This document shows positions 10,201-21,240 of a stretch of 64,000 nt of DNA, piece after piece. The number at the start of each line of letters is the position of its first letter. Position 1 is the stretch's first letter. The position numbers and the translations under genes are program-made. The stretch is from Eremomyces bilateralis CBS 781.70. Its lineage: Eukaryota; Ascomycota; Dothideomycetes; Eremomycetales; Eremomycetaceae. The stretch covers positions 685,979 to 749,978 of the forward strand of contig NW_022985071.1 of the NCBI RefSeq assembly GCF_010015585.1, given 5' to 3'. The notes below the pieces were generated by a model that saw nothing but the letters and a program-made list of their open reading frames with translations, did not search any database and was not told where the DNA came from.

Positions 10201-12059
10201 TTTTCGGCGGCTAGTTGGAGGGAGGATGGAATTTTGAGATCGTGATAATACAGTTAATACTGCATTTGGTGATTCGCGTGGTTGCTAGAGATGTCGTTGA
10301 GATACGCGTGGCAGGACGCGGGTTAAGCCTGGCGCTTCGCACTTCAGGGGCAGCCCTGCACGCGTCTCCGCCAGTGAGATTGGAAATTACATTTCTTCCG
10401 GCAAGAGAGATGCATTCAACTGTCATGATTAAAGGCGAATTTCATTTCATGTTACGATTTGCACTGTTACTACCGTGCCTTTGAGACATGTCAAGGAAGA
10501 ACCTCTGGGAAATGAGAAAGTAATCATGCACACTATGTTGCTGGTCAGGTTTTTGCCGGAGTGATCGGATCGCAAATTAATTGTCCTCGGACTTTTTACT
10601 ACGTAGAGCCACCGGAACGTTTAATCAGATATTCAATTCCAGGCGCCCCTTTTATTCTCTACCGGCACTTATCAATTAGTCTTCCTCCTTCGGGGAGCTC
10701 GATAGCATATGGGGAGAAGTCGAGTGCGAGATGTCCAACTCCAAGTGGTAGGCCGATACCGTATCCATACAAGTAGTAGGTAAATACTCCGTAGTCCATC
10801 AGAAAATATTACGGCACCAGGACGGAGTACGTTACGGATTACAAACGATATCGTACCCCCGAATAGATTAATACAGACACTCTACGGCTGATGATTTGCA
10901 TTTGTAGTAACTAAAACGTAACTCTCAATCATAATATCTCCTCCTGTTACAGCGAAACCACAAAGAAGATTGGTAGTGGATTGGTGGAGATGATACTACT
11001 GGGTACTCTGTTGTACATTCATGTATGTGCCATGTGGCTTCAAGCAATGCAATATCACCGGCAGACGAGCACAAGGAACGATCGGGATCTTCTCATCCGT
11101 CAGGGGGAAAGGTGATATAGAAGGGAATGACCGGAAATTGTCCATCTGATAGTACGGACTACTAAGGCATATTTGAGGAACATTTATAATTTAAGGAATC
11201 ATTAGAACTCGGTATCGTTCCGGACGGGGTCCAGGTACCCGCCTTATTCTCAGTAGCTTCACGTTGAGACCGTGGTCCCCCCAAAAGCAGCGCACCATTG
11301 AATCAATCCCCAACCCATTGCCCCATCCGTATCTCCGTGAACCGCTGCGCTCTGCTGGTCTGTCTGCATCACCGTCGTTCGCCCTCACCTTCTCCACACC
11401 ACTGCGGCTGGCTTCCACAGCTTCACGTTCTTCACGTTCTTCACGTTCTTCACGTTCTCCCTCTCGGTTCCAGCTTCATCTGTGCTCCTTCACCAGTTCA
11501 CCTCCACCTTTATCTTCGCCTCCAATCCCACCCCCATCTCCAACTCCATCTTCAGCTGCATTGACCTACCCCTGCTCATTACTACTGCCAGGCCTGGAAC
11601 CTTATTATTACCTAGGACTGGTGGTTCTTGGTAGTTTGCAGCTCCTCAGCTCCTGCGACCCGCATTGTACTGAAGCCACTTGGTCCATTCCATCTCTCCT
11701 CCTCTCGTCCTGTACCACCATATTATTCTGTCGACATTTGACGCGTCTTGGTAGCCAGCCCTTCGGAGCATTGCGCGCGACGAGACCCACTTCTGGAAGT
11801 CCAAGCAATACCGGAAATTGAGATTCAGGCCACATCTCCCCTTGCTTTCTCCTCCCTCCTCGTATCAGCCATTCGACAACTCCGTCAATCCGCCCGGTGA
11901 CCCTGCTCCTGCAGAAACCGCCATTTCCTGTCCGCGAGCGATATTGTCCATCTATCGCGGTGAACCGTCCTTGATTAGCCTCATTATCAGTTCGCTACGA
12001 TCCGCTTTCGTCCTCTCGACCACGTCCCATTCGTCCGCAACCACCACCTCCCGCCCGCC
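10201..12059. promoter_or_regulatory. long divergent intergenic region (ORC6 / coiled-coil membrane protein)
   Basis: The left part is AT-rich with no feature recognised. From about 11280 to 12059 it is pyrimidine-rich, which fits a long 5' leader of the gene starting at 12060. Open frames in the leader (for example 11264-11821) are low-complexity Pro/Ser/Leu and lack homology motifs. A 9-bp tandem repeat lies at 11419-11457. Confidence 0.45.
11419..11457 (+). repeat. 9-bp tandem repeat, unit TTCACGTTC
   Basis: About four consecutive copies of CTTCACGTT in the pyrimidine-rich leader region. It contains ACGT cores but no convincing palindromic factor site. Probably simple replication slippage. 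Confidence 0.7.
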
Positions 12060-13346
12060 ATGGATATCGTGCAGGCCTATTACCCCTTCTTCTCCTGGAC
12101 CGCCGTGGTCGCCATCGGGATCGGTGCGTACGTCTACTACAACCCCTCCCGTCGCCCATTACAAGGCAAAAAGCGGCCATCCGATCAACGAGCACCCGGG
12201 GGCAATTCGCGGCCACTTCCAGCGATCCTGGTCGACGATGAGGAATCATCTACAAATGCGAAGAAGGCACCGAAGCCGGGGAAGAGGGCCACCCGAGCCA
12301 GCGTGACATCCGATGCGGGTCCCACGGCAGCAACCTCGTCCAAAGAAATAGCGGTGGACGCCGCCGACGCCGCGGAGGATGATGCCGAATGGGCAGCGCG
12401 ACTGGCCGATCTTCGCAAAGGAACGAAACTTGAATCGTCCGGTTCTACGTCGAAGGCGGCCCGCACCGTCAAGCAAACCACAGCCAATCGCGGGGCCGAC
12501 TTCTCCCAGAACTCGTCCACGACGGGAGCAGACGCGGACGATGACATGTCTCCGGTCATGTCTCCCAAATATGGTGCCCAGGCTAGCGGACCGAGCGGAC
12601 AGGATGTTTCCGACATGCTCGAGCCCGCCAGCATTGGCCCCTCGGTCCTCCGCGTGACCGAGAGCCCCAATCCCCAGCCGACTCGCACCAGAAAGCCGAA
12701 CACCCAATCTGCTCCGGCACAAGAGTCCAAGAAGCAGCGGCAGAACCGCAAGAAGGCCGAGGAGCGGAAGGCCATCCAAGACCAAGCGGAGAAAGAGCGC
12801 CAAGTGCTTCTCGAAAAGCAGCGACGCCAGGCCCGCGAAACTCGCGGGGAATTGGCAAAAGATGGTTCGGCGTTCATGCGCTCGGCCCCTGCGACCAACG
12901 CATGGGCCGGTCGTGCACCGAACGCGCCATCGACGGGCCCCGTGAACGGCACCCAAGCAACCTCCCTTCTCGACACGTTCGAGCCCCACCCCCCCTCTCC
13001 ATCCAGCTCGACTGACCTCGCGACCAGCGCCGCGTCCACCTCGGCGTCGGGGAAGAACTGGGAGCGCGACCTCCCGTCGGAAGAGGAGCAGATTCGGAAG
13101 ATCATGGAAGATGACGAGAGCATGTGGAACACGGTATCGAGCAAGAAGAACCGCAAGAAGGCCCCGGAATCGACCAACGGCGCCGGTGGCACGAACGGGA
13201 TCGAGAAGAGCCACGAAGCCCGCAGTGAGCCAGTAGTCGCGGCTGCGGCGGTCCCTACGACCAAACTGAATGGGGGATACGTCCCGCCGAAGATCACCCC
13301 GGGAAAGGGCCATCCTGACGACTCCGAATGGACCGTCGACGCATAG
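12060..13346 (+). CDS. membrane-anchored coiled-coil protein, function unknown
   Basis: Single exon of 428 aa starting in the context CCGCCATGG. One hydrophobic segment near the N-terminus (AYYPFFSWTAVVAIGIGAYVYY, about residues 5-28) would act as a signal anchor with the rest cytosolic. The body is Ala/Ser/Pro-rich and disordered. A highly charged helix at about residues 225-275 (KKQRQNRKKAEERKAIQDQ and following) is predicted coiled coil. The end has SEEEQIRKIMEDDESMWNTV followed by KKNRKK, then a short conserved-looking GYVPPKITPGKGHPDDSEWTVDA. I do not recognise a named family; an ER or ribosome-associated role would be speculation. The opposite strand also carries long open frames, but their composition shows they are shadows. 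Confidence 0.8.
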   Translation: MDIVQAYYPFFSWTAVVAIGIGAYVYYNPSRRPLQGKKRPSDQRAPGGNSRPLPAILVDDEESSTNAKKAPKPGKRATRASVTSDAGPTAATSSKEIAVDAADAAEDDAEWAARLADLRKGTKLESSGSTSKAARTVKQTTANRGADFSQNSSTTGADADDDMSPVMSPKYGAQASGPSGQDVSDMLEPASIGPSVLRVTESPNPQPTRTRKPNTQSAPAQESKKQRQNRKKAEERKAIQDQAEKERQVLLEKQRRQARETRGELAKDGSAFMRSAPATNAWAGRAPNAPSTGPVNGTQATSLLDTFEPHPPSPSSSTDLATSAASTSASGKNWERDLPSEEEQIRKIMEDDESMWNTVSSKKNRKKAPESTNGAGGTNGIEKSHEARSEPVVAAAAVPTTKLNGGYVPPKITPGKGHPDDSEWTVDA

Positions 13347-14630
13347 CGGAGTTTCGATCTACCATAATCTTTTGGGGAGAGACACTTGAATCCCTAAAAA
13401 AAGACCCCCACTGTGCCTAGCATGTTCGACACCTCCACCGACCATCATGGAGCGCCTCTCACCGACCAAATTCGCAACAAAGAAGCCACGGACGTGTACA
13501 CCATCGGCCGAACCACGGCTCGCGTCTAACAAGGAAGCGATCCCCCTCCCCATTTCCTTTTATTATTTAAACTCTGCGCCTGGCCAAGCGGTTGTTTTTT
13601 TCTTTCACAGTAGTATCTCCACAGCAAGGATGGTATCCCTCGCCAACAAGGTCATTCCCTGACATTTGCATCGTCCACCCGACCCGGCCACGCGCCATGA
13701 TTTTGGAGTTTCGGAGGGGGGACGGCACGCATTTCTACTTTTATTCCTATTCCGTACGGCGGAGCGGATCGTGAGGCAGATCACAGATGGCCTCGTGGCG
13801 TTTTTCAATCCGACCTGGCATGGTCGATGGGCAAAATTGCTGGATTGCTGGGTGATGGCCACTGATGGGTGGTTGGTAGCAGAGAGTGAAAAGCGATTGC
13901 CCGAAATTGCTGGATGATGTCATGGAAGGGGAGCGAGAATGTGTAGTTACCGAAGAATTCACCATCGAAGGCTTAATCGATTGCAAGATGAATCCACCGT
14001 GCTAGCCAAGTGTATGTTGCGTATCCGCCATCCGGGGCTCCAATCCTGCTATAGGGTACCACGGTCCGATGTGGTCCCGGTGCCATACTGGTAGGGGATT
14101 CGCGCTGACAATCTCAAATTTATGCTGGACAGTAAGGACACTCAAATATCAACACGATAGGTAAATCAACCGATGATAAATTTTCCTGAGAGATGTAGTA
14201 AGACGGAGGTCCGGCGGAGGTGTATGGATGCCTTAATGGTTAGCTTTGTTACGTGCCATAAATACTGTAACGGAAACAAGGTTGAATAGTATCCCGGTCT
14301 CCGCATCCACTCCCACTACGATCACCACTAAGGCCACCTTTACTCCCTCCCAACCCTCCAAGTGTCAAGTCTGGCCCATCAATGCTGTATCTCCATCCAT
14401 GATTTTTCTTTATATGTCCATTCCGCGCTCCCACTCCTCGCTGTAGCCACTGCACCACCCCTCTGCACTTCTCTCCATCACTCCACTTCCTTGCTTGTGG
14501 TCGAGTGTCGGATTGTTTTGTAGCGCACTCCGCACGGGCAGGTCAGGTCGAGACGTTTCTCTTCTGTAGTCTGTACACCACGGCCTCTACCAACCCCCCC
14601 ACACCGTTTTTCCCTCCTCCACCGTCCACC
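13347..14630. other. intergenic region with the ERV29 promoter
   Basis: No supported gene. Short frames lack motifs. The last 150 bp before 14631 are pyrimidine-rich leader sequence (CTCCACCGTCCACCATGG at the start codon). Confidence 0.45.
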
Positions 14631-15813
14631 ATGGCGCAGATTCGAGGCACCGCGGGCTACCAGCTCGGCAACCAAAACCCCTTCGGAGGCCCCGGTCGGG
14701 ACGCCGCCACGAACGATCCCAGTCCGCTGGACGCGATCCGAGAGCAGACGAGCAAGATCGAGGACATACTCGATACGTTGGCAGAACCCATCCGACCGTA
14801 CGTGAATGCCCTTCGCGAGGCGGTTGGGGGCGGTCGAACCGCTCCAGCAGCTCTGGCTCTAGAAGATGTGAGGTTCCCGAGCTGACGGTGTCTAGATATA
14901 TGCCCGCCATCGGCCGCTTCCTCATCGTGGTAACGTTTCTGGAAGATGCACTGCGGATAATAACCCAATGGAACGACCAGCTCACATATCTACGGGACTA
15001 CCGACACAGTGAGCCCTCCCCCCTTCCGCATGATTCCACCTGTCCACCCCACTAACCCGTCCTTCCTAGTCCCCGTGGGCATCACCCACATCTTCCTCAT
15101 CGTCAACGTCATTGCCATGACCGCTTCCTCCCTCCTCGTCATCGTCCGTAAGCACTCCGAATACGCCGTCTGCGGCCTCCTCGGCGTCGTCGTCACACAA
15201 GCGCTTGGCTACGGCCTCATCTTCGACCTGAACTTCTTCCTGCGCAACCTGTCCGTCGTCGGCGGCCTGTTCATGGTGCTCTCCGACTCGTGGGTGCGCA
15301 AGAAGCTCGCCGGCGCCGGGCTGCCGCAGATGGACGAGAAGGATATGAAGATGTACGTGCAGCTGGTGGGGCGGGTACTGTTGATCTTCTTGTTCGTCGG
15401 GTTCGTGTTCGCGGGCGAGTGGTCGATTTGGCGGGTCATCGTGTCGGTTCTGGGGTTCGGGGCGTGCATCATGGTCGTGGTGGGGTTCAAGGCGAAGTTC
15501 AGTGCGATCATGTTGGTGGTCATTCTGAGCATCTTTAACTTGCTGGTGAACAATTTCTGGACGGTGAGATTCCCTCGATTTAATCTGTTGGTGAAACCAT
15601 GCTGATCGATTCATCTAGCTCCATCCGCATCACCCACACAAGGACTTTGCCAAGTACGACTTCTTCCAGATCTTGTCGATTGTGTAAGTGCTCCCCCGAA
15701 GCTTTGGCTGGTGTTTTTGGGCACTACTAACGAGACATAGCGGCGGGCTGCTCCTCCTGATAAACATGGGTCCCGGAGACATCAGCATCGACAACAAGAA
15801 GAAGATCTATTAA
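14631..15813 (+). CDS. erv29: ER-derived vesicle cargo receptor Erv29/SURF4
   Basis: Multi-pass COPII cargo receptor that packs soluble secretory proteins at the ER and is retrieved from the Golgi. Five exons (14631-14797, 14896-15008, 15070-15563, 15619-15683, 15741-15813) give 303 aa. Typical elements: SKIEDILDTLAEPIRPYMPAI, RFLIVVTFLEDALRIITQW, YLRDYRHIPVGITHIFL, then several membrane helices (about 6-7 in all). The very conserved KDFAKYDFFQILSIVGGLLL and the C-terminal NKKKIY follow. KKIY at the end fits a di-lysine KKXX retrieval signal. All four introns are canonical, and the last two exon joins restore the conserved motif exactly. Confidence 0.95.
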
Positions 15814-16458
15814 ACAGAGTAAAACCCAGATATGGTTACGCCCATCCGCTGTGGTCGTCTATGAATCATGATTCCGGACGCAGGCAGTTCAGTTGCCCGT
15901 GAGGGAGCTTTCCTGAAAGTCGGGGGGGATTAGCACAGCATGTCACCGATGACTGGAGATCACATGTATTGTAAGGTAGCTTTAAAAGTCATCATTCGTC
16001 GAGTCTAGGCTAGCTCTAGTGCCTGAAATCGATATTCTTTAAACGAATGGCTCGTTGCCAGGCCTACTTCTCGTGATCCCTATGGCTGAACATTGTTTGC
16101 AACGACGGCGGCATATCGAAGATAGTGTCGTAGACCCGTGCAAAGCCGAGGACTCAATTCTACTCAAGCCCCTGACCAGCGCAGCTGAGACACGAGGGAG
16201 ATGAACGGATGCAACTACGAACAACGAAGCTATAACCCGTGAGTGGACCTGGACCCTGTAAATTAGTGGGACGATTTTCGATTTCGTCATACATCATGTG
16301 ACCTGCCAGCACTATCTCGAGTTCACGATGGTCGAAGCGATGACTTGCGAAGTTGCGATGAACACTGGTGGTGCAGCTGAAGTTTTGCTTGCAAGAGGAT
16401 TGGGTAGACAACTCTGAAGCTACGCAACCAGATCGACACGAGATTTCTCCCTTCGAAA
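15814..16458. other. intergenic region, nothing recognised
   Basis: Contains the 3' end of ERV29 and the upstream region of the GST gene. Open frames on the minus strand (16039-16790) are shadows or unsupported. Confidence 0.45.
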
Positions 16459-17493
16459 ATGGTGGCCACCGACACGGACGAACAAAAGGCGAAGAAGGTA
16501 TACCATACCAAAGCCTCAGGAAATGCGCTCGCAACGGTCCAGCAGCGCTCGGAGGCGCACGAACTGAAATTATACGGCAGCTGTTTCTGGTAAATGGTGA
16601 CGTTCCTGCACAAGTAAAGTCGGAGCGGAGACCGAGCGCTAAATGCTCCGGCAGCCCGTTCGTTCAGCGCGTGTGGATCTCCCTCGAGTTCAAGCAGGTG
16701 CCGTATCAGTACATCGAGATCGACCCATACAAGAAGCCGAAAGAGCTCGTCGATATCAATCCCCGAGGGCTGGTGCCGGCGCTGAAGCACGGCGATTGGG
16801 GGTGCTATGAGAGCACGGTTTTGATGGAATATGTCGGTATCTCCCTGGCTGTCGCTGCCGTTCTCGGTTGACGGGCGGAATAGTTGGAGGATCTTCAGGC
16901 GGGAGAGTCGCTACTCCCAGCCGATCCACGGATTCGGGCGCACAGTCGTCTCTGGTCCGACCATGTAAGCCATTGCCCTAGTTGCACCGTCCCGACCGGC
17001 TTTCCCGTCGCTGAGCGCATCAAACACAGGCGAACCGCCATATCGTGCCTACCTTCTACCGCTACCTGCAGGAGCAAGACGCCGAAAAGCAACTCGAGCA
17101 TGCCGTCGACCTGAAGAACCAAATCGCAAAACTGGTCACCGCAGCCGACCCCGCGGGGCCATTCTTCCTAGGCCCAACGCTGTCATTCGTCGACGCCCAA
17201 ATCGCCCCGTGGGTCCTCCGCCTCTCGCGCGTGTTGAAACCGTACCGGGGCTGGCCTGACCCGGAATCCGGAGGTCGTTGGGAGACGTGGGTTAAGGCGA
17301 TTGAGGCGGAACCGGCGGTCCAGGCGACTACTAGCAATGATGACCTGTATCTGGATAGTTATGAACGATATGCTGGTAAGTTTCATGGACGGTGTGCGAG
17401 CGTGCAAGAGGTGCTGACATGGCGCGAATAGAAAACCGACCAAACACTTCGCAGGTTGCAAATGCGGTTAATTCCGGGAGAGGATTGCCATGA
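16459..17493 (+). CDS. omega-class glutathione S-transferase
   Basis: Thiol transferase / dehydroascorbate-reductase-type GST, cytosolic. Five exons (16459-16589, 16655-16832, 16884-16964, 17030-17375, 17432-17493) give 265 aa. The thioredoxin-fold half has the sequence GSC-F-C-PF, where C44 is created across the first intron (TG|C) and is the omega-type catalytic cysteine. VPYQYIEIDPYKKPKELVDI, NPRGLVPAL and YESTVLMEYLEDL form the glutathione site. The C-terminal helical half includes HIVPTFYRYLQEQD and PFFLGPTLSFVDAQIAPWV. The second intron uses a weak donor, GTCGGT, but the join MEY|LEDL is required by the conserved motif. The ending ENRPNTSQVANAVNSGRGLP is fungal-specific. Confidence 0.9.
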
Positions 17494-17979
17494 GACGAGC
17501 AACTGAGCAAAAAAAAGAAATGGAAGGCTTCATATCATGATATCACCGGCCGTATGACGGTTATCGTTTGCGAGGACTGATATCCATATCCAAATTGAAT
17601 AGTAGCCGGATCAATATTTTGATACTAAGACGACGGCCTCAAATAAATAGGAAATTGGAGATAACATCACGAGTCTTCAACTCCAACATATACTCCTCTC
17701 ACCGATGTACTACTTCAACAGAACAGACAAGAGATTTGATTCATGTTAGGTCTAGTGTAACTTGTAAGTGTAGCTGTGAGTTGTCGTCTCGTCTGAAGTA
17801 AGTCGTGTCCAAGCATGGACCCACTTAAATTTCCTGTGCATCGCGCCTCATCCCAGCATCGGATTTCTCTCGAATTCTACAGCCCAAGCATCACATACCC
17901 AGACTCACCAATATTGCATTCTTCGGCCGCAGTATTGATATCGATACCCTGACCAAGGTGTTATACCGTGCTTGGGGCA
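17494..17979. other. intergenic region upstream of TIM54
   Basis: AT-rich, no motif recognised; serves as terminator of the GST gene and promoter of TIM54. Confidence 0.4.
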
Positions 17980-19511
17980 ATGGCAGAAGGGTCAACCGAC
18001 TCTTCGGCCTCGGCGAAGATGGACCCAGCGTCGTCGAAACCTCAAGCTACCGCTGCGCAAGATGCAGTTCCGAAGGCGATACCGAAACCTAGCGAAGGAA
18101 ACCCGGCGTTCCGCATGATGGGTAAGTCACACATTGATAAGCCTATCCGAAGACGAAGTGTTTCGTTGTCTAAAAGGACGTCCGGACTCATTGGTATCTA
18201 GGTTTGCCTCGTTGGAGACCACGACTCCCATCTCGCAACTGGATGATTTTCCTCTCTACTGTTTCTGCATTCACTGGAGCGTGGTGGTACGATCGACGCG
18301 AGATCAAACGCGCCCAGAAGAAATGGTGCGACGAGGTGGCCACCCTGGCTGAGCAACCGCTCCCGCCGAACCGTATGCCACGACGGATCACCGTCGTCCT
18401 CGGCACGTTCCCTGGCGACGGCTTGCTGAACATGCGGGAGCACTTCCACGACTACGTCAAGCCGGTTCTCCTCGCTTCCGGGCTGGATTGGGATGTGATC
18501 GAAGGAAGGAAAGAGGGGGAGATCCGGGCACAGGTGGCGGAGCGGATACGGGAGGCGCGGCAAAAGAACGGGGAGAAAGGCGCTTCGAGCGAGGAGCCGG
18601 TCGTGAACGCTCCGTTTGACCTGGAAGAGGCAAGGCGAGCTCAAGGGATATACATGGAAGGTTCGGAGCGGCGGGACGGACCCCTTCGTGGAGATTTGGT
18701 GATCGGGCGACATGCGTGGAAAGAATATATCCGGGGTCTGCATGAAGGATGGCTCGGTCCGCTCGATCCCCCTAAAGTGGAAGAACCGGCGAAAGATGCA
18801 GAGCCGGCAGTTGTGCACGAGGCGAACCCGGCGGTGCCAGCCTCTCCGGTTTCATCGATGGCGGAAATCATGACGAAAGATGGAGCCACGGAAGGAACCA
18901 ATGCCGAGCCGCCAAAGGAGAGCGAGGAGAAGGAAAAGAAGGAGGAGGAGAAGAAGGAGGAGGAAAAGAAGAAGAAGAAGCGCCCACAACCCGTGCCGTT
19001 TATCACTCCGTCCGAATATCCTGCGGCCGAACTCTCGCCTAATACCCCCAAAGAACTCGGTCCGTCCGCGGTGGTCACGTTCCCCCATATCATGGGATTC
19101 CTGAACAGCCCGCAACGACTCTACCGATTCTTAAACCGGCGATATCTAGCTGACGACACCGGACGCGAGGTGGCAGCGGTTGCATTTGGCCATTATCGAC
19201 CGTACGCGCGCCACGACGAGTCACACGAGCCGTCGGAACTCGCCTCCGATTCGAATTCTCCCGCAGCCATGGGATCCCTCTCAGAAGCGTCCAGCTCGGA
19301 GCAGCTCCATCTCCTCCAGGATGAGGAGAAGAATTGGCACAAATCGTATCGCAAGCGCGGACTGAAGGAAGACGAAGTGCCGCCGGCGAAGGACGAGAAG
19401 GCGTCGGATGAGGAGGTGGAGGAGAAGCCGCATGAATACACCTGGACCAATGCGATCGTATTGGACCCGCGCATCGCTGATCGGATGCGGAAGTTTGTCT
19501 ACGAGCGATAG
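17980..19511 (+). CDS. tim54: mitochondrial inner membrane import translocase subunit Tim54
   Basis: Peripheral/anchored component of the TIM22 carrier-import complex. Two exons (17980-18121, 18202-19511) give 483 aa. After a disordered N-terminus come NPAFRMMGLPRWRPRLPSRN and one membrane helix (WMIFLSTVSAFTGAWWY), then DRREIKRAQKKWC. The core has LPPNRMPRRITVVLGTFPGD and YVKPVLLASGLDWDVIEGR, both diagnostic of Tim54. A long Glu/Lys run (near 18920-18980) separates this from the C-terminal part with PHIMGFLNSPQRLYRFLNRR and ADDTGREVAAVAFG. I chose the ATG at 17980 rather than a GTG-led extension. It is convergent with BNA7. Confidence 0.93.
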
Positions 19512-19762
19512 AATAGGGGAAGGTTCATGGCATTGCGGGCGTTTTCGTGGGCACTCCCTATCGTTTCCTTGCTCACCATCGACGTTCGTGAAGGGGGCCT
19601 TGTATGTTTTGGAATTGGGTATGTAATCTAGCATGGGATCATGGAGGGAAAAATTCTGCACATATCCGTATGGGGGGCTGGGAATCACCTGTACAATACC
19701 TCCTCTCTAGTCGACCCGCTGCGGTTGGATCCGGGAAGCCAGCCCGTCCAACGGTGTCAATG

Positions 19763-20803
19763 TTAACAATCACTGTACAATTGCTTGAGAACCGCGTCTA
19801 CTGCTTGAGCTACGGCGTCGCCCTTCTGCCACATGCCGTCGTGCGATTCCGTCACTTCCAACTCCAATAATCGGTTCCTTGGAGTCACGCCAGGCGATTG
19901 CGCCGGATTCACAAGTTCAAATCCCCATCGACTCTGCAGCCACGCCCCCATCACCGATTTCTGCTCTTCCTCCACCAGCCCATCCTCCCCACTCCACACC
20001 AACACAATAACCCTCCCCCCTCCCTCCACCACCCATTCCTCCTCCCCAAACGCTCCATTCACCGGGCTCGCCGCCTCCCATGCGGCCCCATCCCCCCCAA
20101 AAGCCCCCGTCAAGAACTCGCCGTACACCGGCTGGGACGCATGATTCCGTGCCAGCAGCGGCAGATCATGCAGTCCGGAGAGCGACACCACCGCGACCGG
20201 TCTCCGCAGCCGATCCGGGAATGCGAGGCCCGCGCGGAGCAGCGGGTCGCCGACGAGCTGGAAGGCTAAGGTCCCGCCGCACGAGTGGCCGACGAGGAGG
20301 TAGTCGTGGCCGGTGGGGTTGCCCACGCCGTAACGCTGGTTGAGTTTTAGCAGCGCTTGCATCACATCGTCAACGTGCGCGGGATGCGCCACCGGGCTGC
20401 CGCCAGAGGGGTCGGGAGCGCTGAGGCGGTAGTTGAGGCTTGCGAATCCGGCGATGTGAGATGAGGCGCGGGAAAAAGACGGGTGGTTTAATAGGAGGTG
20501 GAGAGTAGGAAGGAAATCTGCTGAGCTCTGGGTCGGGTCGCGCCATGCGCCTCCGTGAATGTAGCTTTGAGGGATTAGTGGGATCATGTGGAGGGCGGAC
20601 TTGTCGACTGGATTGGATCATGGTCGGGCTTGACTTCTTACAACTCGGGAAAGGCGGATAGCGGACATGTGGGAAATCGGGACCTACATTACCCAAACTG
20701 CTCCTTGTTTATTTAACTCCCTGCTCTGGACGAGGACATCGAGGGACTGCAGAGGGTCGGGTCCGTACGATATCCTCTCCATCGGGGGATTATCGCTGCC
20801 CAT
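19763..20803 (-). CDS. bna7: kynurenine formamidase (alpha/beta hydrolase)
   Basis: Hydrolyses N-formylkynurenine to kynurenine in tryptophan breakdown and NAD synthesis. Two exons (20688-20803, 19763-20564) give 305 aa. Exon 1 carries MERISYGPDPLQSLDVLV; splicing at an internal GTAGGT donor gives VWVIYIHGGAW, so the oxyanion motif HGGAW falls at residues 42-46. The nucleophile is in VGHSCGG, the acid in WSGEDGLVEE and the histidine in ESHDGMWQ. No signal peptide. An unspliced reading would start at an internal ATG and lose the first strand. The 437-bp region upstream is shared with the divergent gene at 21241 and has an ordered CCAAT/E-box cluster. Confidence 0.93.
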
Positions 20804-21240
20804 ACAGGAACACTAGTATATACTGGAATTTGCTCTCCAATTCTCCGTGGCCAAAACCAAATATACCAGTACTCAGCGGTTAAACATGCGGGGTGTGGTT
20901 TAATACTGGAGATATAATTCAGTCCCTGAGAGGAAGGGAGGCGAATATAATTACGTGATTGGTTGAGAAATGTGAAAAGGAACAAGATCTGATTGGTCCC
21001 GATCGAAAAAGTTGAGAAATATGATTGGCTGAAAATGGATAAACGGATTACACCACGTGACCAAAATATAGATAGAATCACGTGGAGTGGCGAAGCCGCC
21101 CGTGACCCGGCCATGTCATCTCCCTGACCAGCCCTACGTTCCCTACAAATGCCCTGCCTCTCCCCCCGCAATTCATCCATCTGCACCACTCTACCCATTA
21201 CCCAAACCCCATCTCTGGAATTGGGGGTTAAAACACCATC
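20804..21240. promoter_or_regulatory. bidirectional promoter with three spaced CCAAT boxes and two CACGTG boxes
   Basis: Three TGATTGG motifs (CCAATCA on the other strand) have their ATTGG cores at 20958, 20992 and 21024, spaced 34 and 32 bp. They are followed by CACGTG palindromes at 21054-21059 and 21079-21084. CCAATCA is the site of the fungal Hap/CBC complex; CACGTG is a bHLH site. The block lies between divergent bna7 and the gene at 21241, so it may control both. Confidence 0.6.

Noticed and set aside
11264-11821. 185-codon frame upstream of the gene at 12060
   Set aside because: Pro/Ser/Leu-rich translation of a pyrimidine-rich leader; no folded domain.
12185-13313. Two long minus-strand frames opposite the coiled-coil gene
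   Set aside because: Mirror composition of a GC-rich coding strand; no start context, introns or motif.
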